DNA from: Rhynchospora pubera
Lineage: Eukaryota; Streptophyta; Magnoliopsida; Poales; Cyperaceae
Reading direction: 5' to 3'
DNA length: 64,000 nt
Assembly (NCBI GenBank): GCA_028095005.1
Contig: CM051460.1
Location: 290,335,074 to 290,399,073 of the forward strand
Below are positions 33,978 to 45,539 of the stretch, piece after piece. Position numbers and translations under genes: made by a program. The notes below the pieces were generated by a model. The model did no database searches. It saw only the letters and a program-made list of their open reading frames with translations, and was not told the origin of the DNA. Position 1 is the stretch's first letter; each line of letters begins with the position of its first letter.

Positions 33978-34205
33978 TGTTACTTCAGAGAGAGAGAGAG
34001 ACAGAGGAGAGGAGACTTGTACAAAGCACTAGTTTTCAAGCAAGGCAGCTTTGACTAAAATAATTGGTGCTTTTGAGTAACAGAGATAAAATAATGAAGA
34101 TAGGCTGGTTGAATATACCTCTTCTGATAGCAAGCATAAAATATGTATTTAGTATTAGTATTTCTTTTCGTGTTGCATCTTGTGGTTTGGTAAGATTATA
34201 TTACT
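33978..34205. promoter_or_regulatory. Gene C leader/promoter region
   Basis: Immediately upstream (minus strand) of gene C: an (AG)n tract at 33988-34014, then AT-rich DNA. A polypurine/polypyrimidine tract just before the start codon also occurs at gene A (20078-20091). No convincing TATA box was fixed. Confidence 0.35.
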
Positions 34206-34370
34206 ACGGAGCCGTTTGGATCGCTTAGGAATGAGAAAAATAGTCTATTTCTAGATGGAAAATATTAAAAAGTGTGTAACTTTATAAAAAGTTTGGATAA
34301 TTAGAAATAAATTTTCATCTAGGAAGATACTATTCTTCTTATTTCTAAGCGATTCAAACGGTCCCATAAT
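34206..34370. mobile_element. MITE, GTTTGGATC family, copy 4
   Basis: GGAGCCGTTTGGATCGCTTAGGAAT at the left and ATTTCTAAGCGATTCAAACGGTCCC at the right. The interior AAGTGTGTAACTTTATAAAAAG then TTTGGATAATTAGAAATAAATTT parallels copy 1 (2574-2741). About 165 bp. Confidence 0.7.
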
Positions 34371-34570
34371 TTCTTGAAGCTATGTTGATTTCAGTTGGTA
34401 CAGTTAGTAGTTTCATTGACCAAGTCGAATCTTAGTATGCTAAAAAATCAGTAAAAATACCTTTGCAAAAAGATGCTAGTTAGCATCATTGGATCAAAGT
34501 TGCAATTTTACTATGGAGGAAATGGTAAAATAACAATGTTCAAAAGAAATTAATTAATTATTAACTTGCC

Positions 34571-34735
34571 TATTATTTTTTTTAAGATAAATTAGAGGTC
34601 TAAGCAACTTAAATTATTTTTAAATTAAATATCTATGAAAGACCTCTCCCTCTCAGCTGGGTTTCGAACCTGCGATCTTTCACTCAAGGAGTCAAGGTAT
34701 ATTGCTCTTTGTCACTAGACCAAGAGCTGGTTCTC
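34571..34735 (-). repeat. tRNA-derived SINE, best copy
   Basis: On the minus strand it begins AGCTCTTGGTCTAGTGAC (A-box-like) and carries CGCAGGTTCGAAACCCAGC (good B-box) about 45 bp on. It continues with GGTCTTTCATAGATATTTAATTTAAAAATAA and ends AATTTATCTTAAAAAAAA. This is a polymerase III promoter head plus unrelated body plus A-rich tail: a SINE. Related copies lie at 26900-27010, 35312-35408, 36450-36575 and 46831-46975. Confidence 0.7.
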
Positions 34736-35311
34736 AACTTGCCTACTATTTATGTTAGAATTAGAAGATGAAAAAAAAAGAATTTTATAAATTTGGTAAA
34801 GGAGGAATCGTGATATATTTTCGGTGAATATATACTTGAATATTTTGAGGTTTTTGAGGGGTTTTATCGAAAAGTAAATCCATGGAAAAATTAATGTAGG
34901 CCGCTAGAAAATTTTTTTTTCCCCCGAAAGCTTGGCTGGCGCTGCCAAAGAATAGGCCGCTTGAAGTTGAAACCCACTGTTAGATACTTATTGATTGCTC
35001 TTACAGCTAAGATTAGATTAGGTGTGCAGGACGATACTGCAACAGATGATTAATAATGCATATTTCATCAATGACAGATACAACTGAAAATTTTACATGC
35101 ATGCCTGTTTTGCCTATGCATAACTTTTGACGGGGATGATGCATAAAACTGAAATGTTTTGTCCTCAAATTGTATTCTTTCCTTCCCCAACTGTATTCGA
35201 CTCTTTAAGTCAAAAGTACAGCAAGGTGTCAACCATGTTATGATAATGCAAATTCAATATCAACTTAATATCAGTTTTTAACTGTAAATTATACATCAAT
35301 TTAAATTTAAA

Positions 35312-35408
35312 AAAGGTTCGAAATCCGGCTGGGGGTCTTTATAGACATTTAATTTAAAAATAAGTTGGGAGGCTTGACCCTCAATTTATCTTAAAAAAAA
35401 TAAAAAAA
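35312..35408 (+). repeat. SINE, 5'-truncated copy
   Basis: Starts within the B-box (AGGTTCGAAATCCGGCTGG), continues GGTCTTTATAGACATTTAATTTAAAAATAAGTT and GGCTTGACCCTCAATTTATCTT, and ends in an A-rich tail. Same body as the copy at 34571-34735, on the plus strand. Confidence 0.65.
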
Positions 35409-37434
35409 TATATTGGTGCTGGAGAAAAAAAACACTCAATAATATTAATTATTGGCACAGATGCATTGAAATTTTAATTTTTAATATTCCAAAGATTGAT
35501 CTAATTTTCTGGTTGAATTTTTTTAGTCAAGGCACATGATTGAGTTCAAGCATGGCCATTTCATTTTCAAGTCTAAAGATGGTACTCAGCTCTACATACC
35601 ATGTTCTGTCTTCCAAATATTTTTTTTTTTGGGTTTTCAAAATTGTGCCAGTTTCGATTCTTAAGTGCTCGAAAGCTATTTAATTAACATGTTTTTTAAA
35701 ATTTACATTAGCTAATAATTATGAATTGATTTATTAAGATGATATGATGCATTTCAGTTGGCGATAACCTAGACAAAAATAAATTAAATACTGAAATTTC
35801 TATTGAAGCTATGTACATAAAAAAATAATGCATTCAACGTAGTAACATGGAATCATTGAAACTAATTCGTTATTTAAACTTTTCAAAGTCAATCATGCAC
35901 ATGTTCATTGATTATCCCAAGATAAACCAATTCCCTCGATCGGGTATTACTTTCGAGAATAGGGATAGATTATTTCTGTTGCAACTTGCAACAAGCGCTA
36001 GACTGCTAGTGCATATTTAATTTTTACTTTGTATGAAAAAAAAATGTACTATGATAATAAATTAAATGACTTTCTCTGTGAATATATGCATGACATGAGA
36101 AGCGGAGAAGAAGAGTGACATCATTTCACTTGGAGCAATTTAGATTAAATAAATTTTGGCATGGTATAATTGAAAGGGTAGAAATTTGATGAAAATTTAT
36201 TGTCACTTTCTGAAAAGCACTTTTTCATTATTCGTTTCTCTTTTTCGTAGAGGTGTGTCATCTCATCTATGCTTGCGTTGACACGTAATTACTTTGAAAA
36301 AAAATATCCCAATCGCTTTTCGGAAATTATGAATTGAACTTGGTTTTTGTCAACTAAAATCGGAAATAATTAAGAACTAATTTTAATGTATAGTTTTTTA
36401 TGTAACATTTCATTTTGAAAGTAATTATTATAATTAAGATTTAATTAATTCTTAGTCTAGTGGCAAACAACAATGTATTTTGTGGGAAAAATAGCAAGTT
36501 CAAAACCAAGCTGAGCTCATTTATGGTATTTAATTGAAAATAAATGGTGATGCTTAACTCATTTAAATTGTTCAATTCCTTTCTAACTATTTTGTATTTC
36601 ACTATTTATAACAAAAAAAAACAATATTTGCAAATAAAAAACAGATTAACATGTCAGACTCACACATCGACATGCCTTTTTTTTTAAAAAAAAAATGACG
36701 CACACCCACATGCTTAGTCCGAGTCCTGTGAATCAGCAGCCACGTCCGTACATAATAGAATATTTATACAATTATACTCCAATTCAATTGTCAAATATGA
36801 ATAATTCAATTATTAAATAATTATATATATATTAAATGTTTTCAGTGTTTATACTTTATGTGTTCATATTTCAAATGCGTATTTTTTTTATATATTAAGC
36901 TTTTCGTTGTGTAACGCCTTAAAGATAGGCGTTTTTACTTCAAATGTCAAGTGTAAAAAATTAGTTTTCCAACTTGATGCCTCAAATTTTATGTATTAAT
37001 ACTTTTTCTTTGTTTGTGCTTCCAATACTACATTTTGATACTTCAATGTTTCAACGCCAAAAACATCAAATGTTATGACTTTCCTTTGCTTATACTTTTA
37101 ATGCGCAATATTTACATATTAATTTTTAATATTCTATTTTAATATACAAAAAATCTTGTAAACAAACAAAATGCAAGTATGTGAATTTTAAATTTTCTAA
37201 AAAGAAGAAAACTCTAGTTAACTGGGGGGGAAAAGACCAAATTTGTTGAAAAATAGATTAAACGAAAGGATAAATGAAAGCAACAAATAGACGAGGGGAA
37301 AAAAGGACAAAAAAGGCGAAGCCCATGAGGAAAGAAATATTTGCCTTCTATATTAGAAATTGAAAATTTGAAATTGATATGCATAATTTTGCATCAATGG
37401 GCTTTGCCGCATTGTATCTCCTATTACTAAAAGA
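35409..37434. other. Intergenic, mostly nothing recognised
   Basis: AT-rich. A degraded SINE copy lies at 36450-36575 (TTAGTCTAGTGGCAAACAAC, then AGTTCAAAACCAAGC, then TATTTAATTGAAAATAAATGG). No coding frame, no other bounded element. Confidence 0.4.
36450..36575 (+). repeat. SINE copy, plus strand
   Basis: CTTAGTCTAGTGGCAAAC resembles the A-box region and GCAAGTTCAAAACCAAGCTGAG the B-box region of the copy at 34571-34735, with matching spacing, followed by the body ending near CTTAACTCATTTAAATTG. Confidence 0.5.
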
Positions 37435-37443
37435 AACGTTAGG
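37435..37443. repeat. Target-site duplication of foldback element 1, left
   Basis: AACGTTAGG here and AATGTTAGG at 39501-39509; eight of nine bases match. Nine bases is the Mutator-superfamily length. Confidence 0.7.
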
Positions 37444-39500
37444 CCGAAAAAATTAAAACTGACGTTACTGTTCACTCGAATTACGATAATAACAGTTAAA
37501 AATTCAAAAATTTAAAAATAATATCGCTGGATCGTCATCCGGATTGACGAAATCACAAAACCCTTAGATCGTCATCTGGGATGACGATCCAAACTTGGAT
37601 CGGCATTCCAATTGACGATCCAAGGTTGGATCGTTAATTGGATTGCCAATCCAATTCAATTCCAACTTCTTTTGTAATTTGCAATTATATAAATTGGATC
37701 GTTAATTGGATTGCCCATCCAATTCGATTCCAACTTCTTTTCTAATTTGCAATTTTATATGTTCCGTTTCCAAGCTTGAAATTTTCTCTTTCTTTTTATT
37801 TGCAATTTTACCTTTTAGTCCTCAACTTTTTTATTATTGAAAAACATATAATTAGTGATTAGTAATTAAAGATAATTGAAATTTCTATAATGAAATATAA
37901 GTAATTAAGTATATAATTAAATACATATTATTGTATATAATTAAAATATATAATACATATTATTATATGTATATTTATTTATATGATACATATTATTTTT
38001 ACGTATATTTATTTATACATTTAAAAAATTTTATATATTAATATCTACAATTATTGTATAACAAAATTTTTTTATTGGACTATTTTGTAAAAATAATAAT
38101 TTTAGGGCCATCGACGAATAAATTCAACAAAAATATATTCAATTTTTCGCCGATGAAATTAAAATTATTATTTTTACAATACAGTCCAATAATTTTTTTA
38201 TACATTAAATGTAAATAAAAATATATCAAATATTTTTAAAGTATAAATTAATATACATATAAATATATAAAAGATTTTTCATATAAATTAAATATATAAG
38301 AATATACACTATAAATAATTATTTTTACAAAATAGTCCAATACTTTCTTTTATACATTAAATATACATATACATATATAAATGTTAATAAATATACACAT
38401 AAATATATAAAATAATTATATACATTAAATATACATACAAATATGTATGTATAAAATTAAATATGGATGAAAGTATTACAAACGTCGTGATATAAATTAT
38501 ATTTAATTTTATACATTTATATTATATTTATAATTATATATATTTGCATGTATATTTAATGTATATATTTTTTGTATTTTTATATGTATATTAATTTATA
38601 CACTAAAAATGTTTTATATATTTGTATTTACATTTAATGTATAATAAAAAATTTTATTGGACTATATTGTAAAAATAATAATTTTAGGGTCATCGGCGAA
38701 AAATTGAATATATTTTTGTTGAATTTATTCGCCGATGACCCTAAAATTATTATTTTTACAAAATAGTCCAATAAAAAAAACTTTGTTATACATTAAATGG
38801 ATATATTAATATATAAAATTTTTTAATGTACAAATGAATATACATAAAAATATATGTACATTATATATACATATAATAATATGTATCATATATTTTGATT
38901 ATATACAATAATATGTATTTAATATATAAAATATATGGTACATAATGTGTGTATATATATATATGTATAAATAAGTATTATACACATATACAATATTATG
39001 TATTTAACATAAATAATTTAACTATATACTTAATTACTTATATTTCATTATAGAAGTTTCAATTATATTTAATTACTAATCACTAATTATATGTTTTGTA
39101 ATAATAAAAAAATTTGAGGACTAAAATGTAAAATTGCAAATAAAAAAAGGGAAATTTACAAGCTTGGAAACAGAACATATAAAGATTTAATTGCGAATTA
39201 CAAAAGAAGTTGGAAACAGAATTGGATCGGCAATCCAATTAACGATCCAATTTATATAATTGCAAATTACAAAAGTTGTTGGAATTGAATTGGATCGGCA
39301 ATCTAATTAACGATCCAACCTTGGATCGTCAATTGGGATGCCGATCCAAGTTTGGGTCGTCATCCCAGATGACGATCCAAGATTTTTGTGATTTCGTCAA
39401 TCCGGATGACGATCCAGCGATGTTATTTTTTAAATTTCGAATTTTTAACTTTTATTATCGAAATTCGAGTGAACAGTAACGTCAGTTTTAATTTTTTCGG
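37444..39500. mobile_element. Long foldback (Mutator-like) element 1, about 2.06 kb
   Basis: The element is essentially one giant inverted repeat. The left arm starts CCGAAAAAATTAAAACTGAC and the right arm is its reverse complement, ending GTTTTAATTTTTTCGG. The arms carry matching blocks such as the TTGGATCGTTAATTGGATTG and GATCGTCATC(C/T)GG palindromes near both ends, and the TTAGGG(C/T)CATCG(A/G)CGAA(T)AAATT blocks near the centre (about 38100-38160 against 38685-38745). The 9-bp duplications and long arms fit a non-autonomous Mutator-like foldback. No coding frame. AT content in the middle is extreme. Confidence 0.8.
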
Positions 39501-39538
39501 AATGTTAGGCATCTGGAAGCCTGTTGGATCTTGACAGA

Positions 39539-39547
39539 AGAAAACTG
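39539..39547. repeat. Target-site duplication of foldback element 2, left
   Basis: AGAAAACTG here and, perfectly, at 41188-41196. Confidence 0.85.
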
Positions 39548-41187
39548 CCGAAAAAATTAAAACCAACGTTACTGTTCACTCGAATTTCGATAATAACTAT
39601 AAAAAATTCGAAATTTTAAAAATAACGTTGTAGGATCGCCATCCGGATTGACGAGTGTACAAATTGCTTGGATCGTCATCCGGGATGACGATCCAAGCTT
39701 GGATCGGCAAATGAAACGACGATCCAAATATATTATGCAAAAAGTTTAAATATTAAAATATTAAAAAATATTAAATAATATTAAAAACAATTTTGGTTTC
39801 CTTGGATCGTCAATTGGATTGACGATCCAAACAAAAATGGCAGCAAAAGTTTTAATATTTTTTAATTTACAATTTTGTTTAGTAACCCTTAAAATTTTTA
39901 TTATTACAAAATATATATAATTTGTGATTACAATTTAACTATAATTTAAACATCTATTATAAAAATATAAGTATATAATTAAATTATGCATGTTAAATAT
40001 ATAATATTTTATATGTGTATAATATTTTATTTTATACATATATATAATAATATATGTATCATATATTTTATGAGAAAGTTTAATATGCACCATAGTGCAT
40101 AGGGCATTCCGTGCACCGCGGACTTTTTCGGAGATATTTTTGTAAATTGAAAAATCTAATTTAACCAATCTAATCTACATATTGAAATCTCATAGAAAAT
40201 AAAATTTTACAATTTTTGATATTTTATTATTATTATTTTCGAATTTTTTAAAACATGTCATTTTTGGAAAGTTGTACTATTTACAATATTCCAAAAATGG
40301 CATGTTTTAAAAAATTCAAAAAAAATAGTAACAAAATCTCTAAAATTGTAAAATTTGGTTTGCTATGAGATTTCAATATTTATATTATATTGGTTAAATT
40401 AGATTTGTAAATTTATAAAAATACCTCTGAAAAAGTCTACGGTGCATGGAATGCCCTATGCACTATAGTGCAATTTAAAATTAAATATAATTTATAGTAT
40501 GACATGTTTAATACTTTTATTTGTATTTAATTTTACACATACATATTTGTATGTATATAAAAAATCTTATATATATGTATATCTTAAATTATTCATGTTG
40601 AATAGTTTTATGCATATATATTATTAGTGACTTAAATAGCGCCGCTATGAATCGCAATAGCCCCGCTATAGCGGTACGACTTGATGGACCGCTACGGTGC
40701 TTAAAAGTGCTGCCATAGCGGTCTTCATTGTATTTAACGTGCATAATTTAATTATATACTTATATTTTTATAATAAATGTTTAAATTATATTTAAATTGT
40801 AATCACAAATTATATATTTTGTAATAACAAAAATTTTTAGGGCTAAAAAGCAAAATTACAAATTAAAAAGTATTAAAATTTTTGCTGTCATTATTGTTTG
40901 GATCGTCAATCCAATTGACGATCCAAGCAATTCAAAATATTTTTTTAATATTATTTAATATTTAAATATTTTTTATATTTTAATATTTAAACTTTTTCAT
41001 AATGTATTTGGATCGTTGTTTGAGTTGCCGATCCAAGCTTGGATCGTCATCCGGGATGACGATCCAAGCAATTTGTACACTCGTCAATTCGAATGACGAT
41101 CCTATAACGTTATTTTTAAAATTTTAAATTTTTTACAGTTATTATCGAAATTCGAGTGAACAGTAACGTTGGTTTTAATTTTTTCGG
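39548..41187. mobile_element. Long foldback (Mutator-like) element 2, about 1.64 kb
   Basis: Begins CCGAAAAAATTAAAACCAAC and ends GTTGGTTTTAATTTTTTCGG, with a perfect 9-bp duplication AGAAAACTG. The arms mirror each other: the GATCGTCATCCGGGATGACGATCC blocks at about 39675 and 41040, and GGATCGTCAAT(T/C)GGATTGACGATCC-type blocks at about 39805 and 40900. Terminal sequence is shared with element 1, so the two belong to one family. A palindromic MITE (40073-40490) lies inside. The segment 40620-40730 (CGCTATAGCGGTAC-type words) is GC-richer and unexplained. No coding frame. Confidence 0.85.
40073..40490. mobile_element. Palindromic MITE, GAGAAAGTTTAATATGCAC family, copy 2 (nested)
   Basis: Starts GAGAAAGTTTAATATGCACC, then CATAGTGCATAGGGCATTCCGTGCACCG. 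The mirrored arm reads CGGTGCATGGAATGCCCTATGCACTATAG near 40440-40470. The outermost right terminus is degraded. The central arms (CATTTTTGGAA and TTCCAAAAATGGCATG) match copies at 997-1395 and 48228-48616. Confidence 0.75.
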
Positions 41188-41196
41188 AGAAAACTG

Positions 41197-43527
41197 ATTG
41201 CTAAGAAAGCTCTAAATGGGGCCCAGATAAGGCCTTATTGCAATAATTGGGCCTCTTTGTCAAGCTGATCCGCCGTTTTTGGTTTTAGCATGGTGCATGT
41301 AATTAAGCAACGTTGTAAATTGTAATCATACTTCTAAAAATAAAATAAAATTTGTTGTGATCAGGATGGATTTTACGTTTAAATATGCAGCATCAATGAA
41401 AAAGCAACACATGCAGAATCACTGACCATTGATCAATAATACTACCCCCAAGGCCCCAACTCTTCCTTATCTACAGTAACATTTTCTAGGACGTTTATTT
41501 CCATTGTACAGTTCGATGTGATTCTAGAGATCATGAGTAACACAGCTGTGTGTTTAAAGGGTAGCGACTCACTGTACTGATTTTGTAGATTGTGTAGTAT
41601 CATGCACCAGCTATACAGAAGTCTTCACATTAATTTGTGCCTCTGTGGATTATATTACGAGAGTAAACACTGCTACTGTTGTTCCGTTCCCAAATTTTAA
41701 TTAAGCCAGTGTTAGTTTCTGTTCTTTTGTCTTCTTCCTTCTGACAATTATAGAAAGGAAATTGGAAAAGAGAAAACTTGGGTTGGATGGTGAGAACTAA
41801 TTTGTATCCTACTCCGATCTTGCACACGTTGATCACGCAGACGATCAGATCGGTCTTCCTTAGTCACTCCACTATGCACTATGCACCGTCCGTCGTCGAG
41901 GCGGCTGGCACATGAGCACAGGGCTAATCTCCTACTACTTCAACGCCTCGTTCCACTCTGCCATACCTGCCGTTTAGGAAAGCTTCATTCAAATCAGTAC
42001 CATTTCTTTCCTTTAGATAGTACTTTTTAGTTTGATCCTGATGGTACCGTTTCATATTAGCATGTTCACTTGATCAAGATCAGCTGTGTTATGTGTAGGT
42101 CATGAAGAGCGTGCTTGTCATTAAATAATTAAGTTTTTCTAGACCGATTACAGTTAATGATCTTTATAGATGAGTACGGGGTTTAGGATCTATGGATGCT
42201 GGTAAAGGCTGTTCAGATGTGTCAATGGAGAGGCACCACTATTCTATGATGAAGTGGTTTGTTGATTTATTTTTCTTAAATGCCTGGGGATGGTATTTTA
42301 TTAATTTTTGTAGAACAAAAGTAAAAATTAATGCTCATTATCTGAGAAACAGTTTTATCTGATTGAAAATATCCAATTTGAAAGTAAGTCTTATTTCTTC
42401 GTGCTTGCCACCACAAATTGGGTCTGTTCATTTGATTAACTGAAGCACAATACAAATTTGGTCTTTTCATTACATTTGCTTTGCTGCCTTCTTTGTTCTT
42501 TTTCTTCATCCTAAGATAGATTTCATTGCTATTATGTTTGTCATTTTAATTTTGTGAAAAACTATTTGTAGATGCAGAGTGCAGTTACTTTGCCATGTCA
42601 GTATCTCTACCATGCTGATTGTACCCAATTGTTGCAGCTTAACAGGGTACCTTCTTTTTCATTTTTTTCCACCTTTTCAATGCTACTATTAGTTGGGTTT
42701 GTTCTCCATTTGTAAAGTCAAGAAATCCCACCAATAAAGGCAGTTATAATTTTACAATTTGCAGTCAGTTGAAATGTAATTATTACTTTGAGAGTGAGTA
42801 AATACAATTTTTCGTTATTCTTCTTACAGCTTTGTTTGACAAAAATGGATAGAATTATGGTACAAGTAAATTTTTTTTTTCTTTTCATCTAGATGATACA
42901 ATTGGAGTGCAGTATATTCTGTTATCTTAGTCTCTCTATTTTTTTTCTTAAAAATCACATACTCGTAGATCTAATGTTATTTTGCAAAATCATAATAATC
43001 TACTTCCAATCAATCTTCTTTTAACTAAATTACTGATGGATTGGAAATTTTCTTTTAGTTGCAATGACAAAAAAGCATGCTGAATGCAAAATATTAGGTC
43101 AAATTTGAAAATAAAACTTGATAGCATTTTTATTGCCTAATACAATAGTTCATGAATTAAATTTATCAATAAAGATGATTTTATGCTTCTTTTATATTGT
43201 CGGGTACTGTGTTGGAACAAAATATGCAGAACGCTGGTTTATATTTACAAATTAATGCGCACAATGCGGTCTACACATGTGAACTCTACTTATGTATTAA
43301 ATTTATAATTAACATTGGGATATAATGTAACACCAACAACCTATCTGTGACTGTGAGTCGAAGCAAAATGTTGTGACAACAACAATTATCATCCTTTTTT
43401 ATTTCCTTCGTCATAGAAGATCTAAAAGAGAAACAACATCCATTTATTTACTGATGATGCAAGCATATCCTTATCTATTAGTCCCATATGGGTGGTTTCA
43501 CACAACAGAGACAAGTTTTCCATAAAC
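41197..43527. other. Intergenic DNA upstream of the BAHD gene
   Basis: No gene or bounded transposon recognised. A GC-richer stretch at 41860-41980 contains a short open frame ending at about 41978, too short to assign. The final 200 bp presumably include the BAHD promoter, with no clear TATA box fixed. Confidence 0.35.
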
Positions 43528-44883
43528 ATGGCAGCTGCTGCTTCCCTAAGAATCATAGAAATCACCCAAATCTCTCCACCGGCTGGAACGGTGCCAGAGA
43601 CATTTGTACCGTTAACCTTCTTTGACGTGTTATGGCTAAATTCTACCCCGGTTGAGCGCCTCTTTTTCTATCCTTACAAAGATTCCAGCACACACTTCAC
43701 CTCCTCTAGTCTTCCTGCCCTCAAGTCCTCTCTCTCCCTCACCCTTCAATCCTTTTTCCCTTTTGCCGGCAACATCAGATTGACACCCGAAACAACTGAC
43801 AAGTATGAGATCCACTATGTTGATGGTGATTCAATTTCATTTACGGCAGCGGAGTTGGGTGATAGTAACGAGCTATTTGGAGATGGCCCGAGAGAGGTTC
43901 CCAAGCTCAAACTTCTGGTTCCTACTTTGAGGAGCAAGAATGAATCCAGCGATTCACGGCCAGTTCTTGCTATCCAGGTAACTGTTTTTCCTTACCAAGG
44001 TGTGGTAATTGGAATTACAGTGCACCACTCGGTATGCGATGGTAATGGCTCTGTGAATTTCATGCGCACATGGGCCGCAATTTGTCACGCAAGCAATTCC
44101 ATGACACAAGCGCCGGCAACACCCGTACTGGATCGGTCGATTGTTCCTGACAATGATGGATCACTGTACACAGCTATGATAAATACTTTATTGAGCCTCG
44201 ATGATTTCGAGCAACTTAAGCCAGCTAATGAAGAGGTGCTTTATCTTGCCACATTTACACTGAAGCATGAGCATATCCGATTTCTCAAAGAAAAATATTT
44301 GCGTGAAGCAGAGAACAGAAACATGGTAGTGCGTTGCTCCACAACAGTTGTGGCATATGCCTTCATATGGATCGGCTATCTAAAGGCAAAATCTATTATG
44401 TTGGAGACTAAAGAGGCTCATTGCATCTTTGCGGTCGACCATCGGCAGTGGTTTCAGCCACCAATTCCAGAGAACTATTTTGGAAATTGCATTGGAATGT
44501 GTTTTATTCAGGCCAATATGGAAGATATTGTCGGCCCCGATGGTTTTTTTGAAGCATGTCAGGTTATGAGTAAGGCCTTTGAAGAAGTGAAGATAGTTGG
44601 GATAAACGATGCAAAAGATTGGATCAAGACTGCACTAGAGAGGGTTGTTCACAAGCCTTTAACAGCTGCCGGTTCGTCGAGGTTCCGGGTTTATGATGTC
44701 GATTTTGGTTGGGGGAAGCCGGCAAAGGTGGATATTGTATCTATCGAGTATTCCGGTGCTATGGCCGTGGCACAAAGCAGAGAAGAACGAGGCGGGGTGG
44801 AGATTGGATTGTTATTCACACAGCGTCAAATGGAGGTGTTCAAAAATTACTTTGATGAGAACCTCCAAAACGTATCTCTATGA
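43528..44883 (+). CDS. BAHD acyltransferase, anthocyanin/flavonoid-glycoside acyltransferase type
   Basis: Intronless, 451 residues from the ATG at 43528. An upstream in-frame extension to 43492 lacks an ATG. Signature motifs are all present: catalytic HxxxD at His167-Ser-Val-Cys-Asp171 in VVIGITVHHSVCDGNG; YFGNC at 317-321, characteristic of the clade that acylates anthocyanin and other phenolic glycosides; and DFGWG at 392-396. The N-terminus (LTFFDVLWLNSTPVERLFFYPY) and the LSLTLQSFFPFAGN region are also typical. The family transfers acyl groups, often malonyl or hydroxycinnamoyl, from CoA thioesters in the cytosol. Donor and acceptor cannot be read from sequence. Length and absence of introns are normal for this clade. 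The nearest relatives are probably phenolic glucoside malonyltransferases. Confidence 0.93.
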   Translation: MAAAASLRIIEITQISPPAGTVPETFVPLTFFDVLWLNSTPVERLFFYPYKDSSTHFTSSSLPALKSSLSLTLQSFFPFAGNIRLTPETTDKYEIHYVDGDSISFTAAELGDSNELFGDGPREVPKLKLLVPTLRSKNESSDSRPVLAIQVTVFPYQGVVIGITVHHSVCDGNGSVNFMRTWAAICHASNSMTQAPATPVLDRSIVPDNDGSLYTAMINTLLSLDDFEQLKPANEEVLYLATFTLKHEHIRFLKEKYLREAENRNMVVRCSTTVVAYAFIWIGYLKAKSIMLETKEAHCIFAVDHRQWFQPPIPENYFGNCIGMCFIQANMEDIVGPDGFFEACQVMSKAFEEVKIVGINDAKDWIKTALERVVHKPLTAAGSSRFRVYDVDFGWGKPAKVDIVSIEYSGAMAVAQSREERGGVEIGLLFTQRQMEVFKNYFDENLQNVSL

Positions 44884-45312
44884 AGCAATTGATAATTGCA
44901 TCTTGCAATTGAGTTTATCGTTACAAAATAAATATATTTCGGGTATTTATTTTAGGTAAAGTTTCTCTTAGTTGTGTAATTGAAATATTTCAGTTTTCAT
45001 AGTTGAAGTTACTACTGTTGTTTGTCTACGCAACTCGACAACTCGTTGGATACAAATTCTCTTTGGTCGGTTCATGTACCGCATCACCTTGACAGGCGAT
45101 GTGTCCGGGTTGAAATTTTTATAACTGCTTTTCTTTTACTTTTTTTTTTTCAATACTTCAAGAATATATTTTAGTTTCCATATATTGGAGAGTATTTAAG
45201 TTGAATGTACCTAATTTGATTTAATTGTTGTTATTATTATACATAACTAACCCTAATTGGTGATAAATATAACAAGACTTTATCACATGGCATTAGAATG
45301 AGTTGTCAATAT
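44884..45312. other. BAHD 3' flank
   Basis: AATAAATA-type polyadenylation signal at about 44927. AT-rich, no other features. Confidence 0.4.
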
Positions 45313-45539
45313 CAGGGGCGGATTTAAGTGTGCCCAAAAGTGGGCAATTGTTCCCTGTATTTTCAAAATAGACCCCTAAAAGTATAAAAATTACATGATA
45401 TTTAGTTAGAGTTATTCAATTTGCACCCCTTAAAAATTTTAAAATTTTAACATAACTACTCTTTGCCCTCTTAAAAATTTTAAAATTTCAACATAACTAC
45501 TCTTTGCTCCCTTGTTTTAAAATCCTGACTCCGCTCCTG
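45313..45539. mobile_element. hAT-type MITE, 227 bp
   Basis: The left end is CAGGGGCGGA and the inverse of the right end is CAGGAGCGGA, standard hAT-MITE termini. TCAATAT flanks both sides (45306-45312 and 45540-45546). The match extends to eight bases (GTCAATAT) if the last G is counted as target. The interior has a short internal duplication: ACTCTTTGC(C/T)C, then (C/T)TTAAAAATTTTAAAATTT(T/C)AACATAACT, twice. Confidence 0.8.

Noticed and set aside
37530..41110. CRISPR-like array from the regularly recurring GGATCGTC words
   Set aside because: Eukaryotic context, palindromic words without constant spacers, and they lie within foldback transposon arms.
41895..41978. Short frame beginning ATGAGCACAGGGC in a GC-richer patch upstream of the BAHD gene
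   Set aside because: Only about 20 codons, no recognisable motif and no adjoining exon. It could be an exon relic but cannot be supported.
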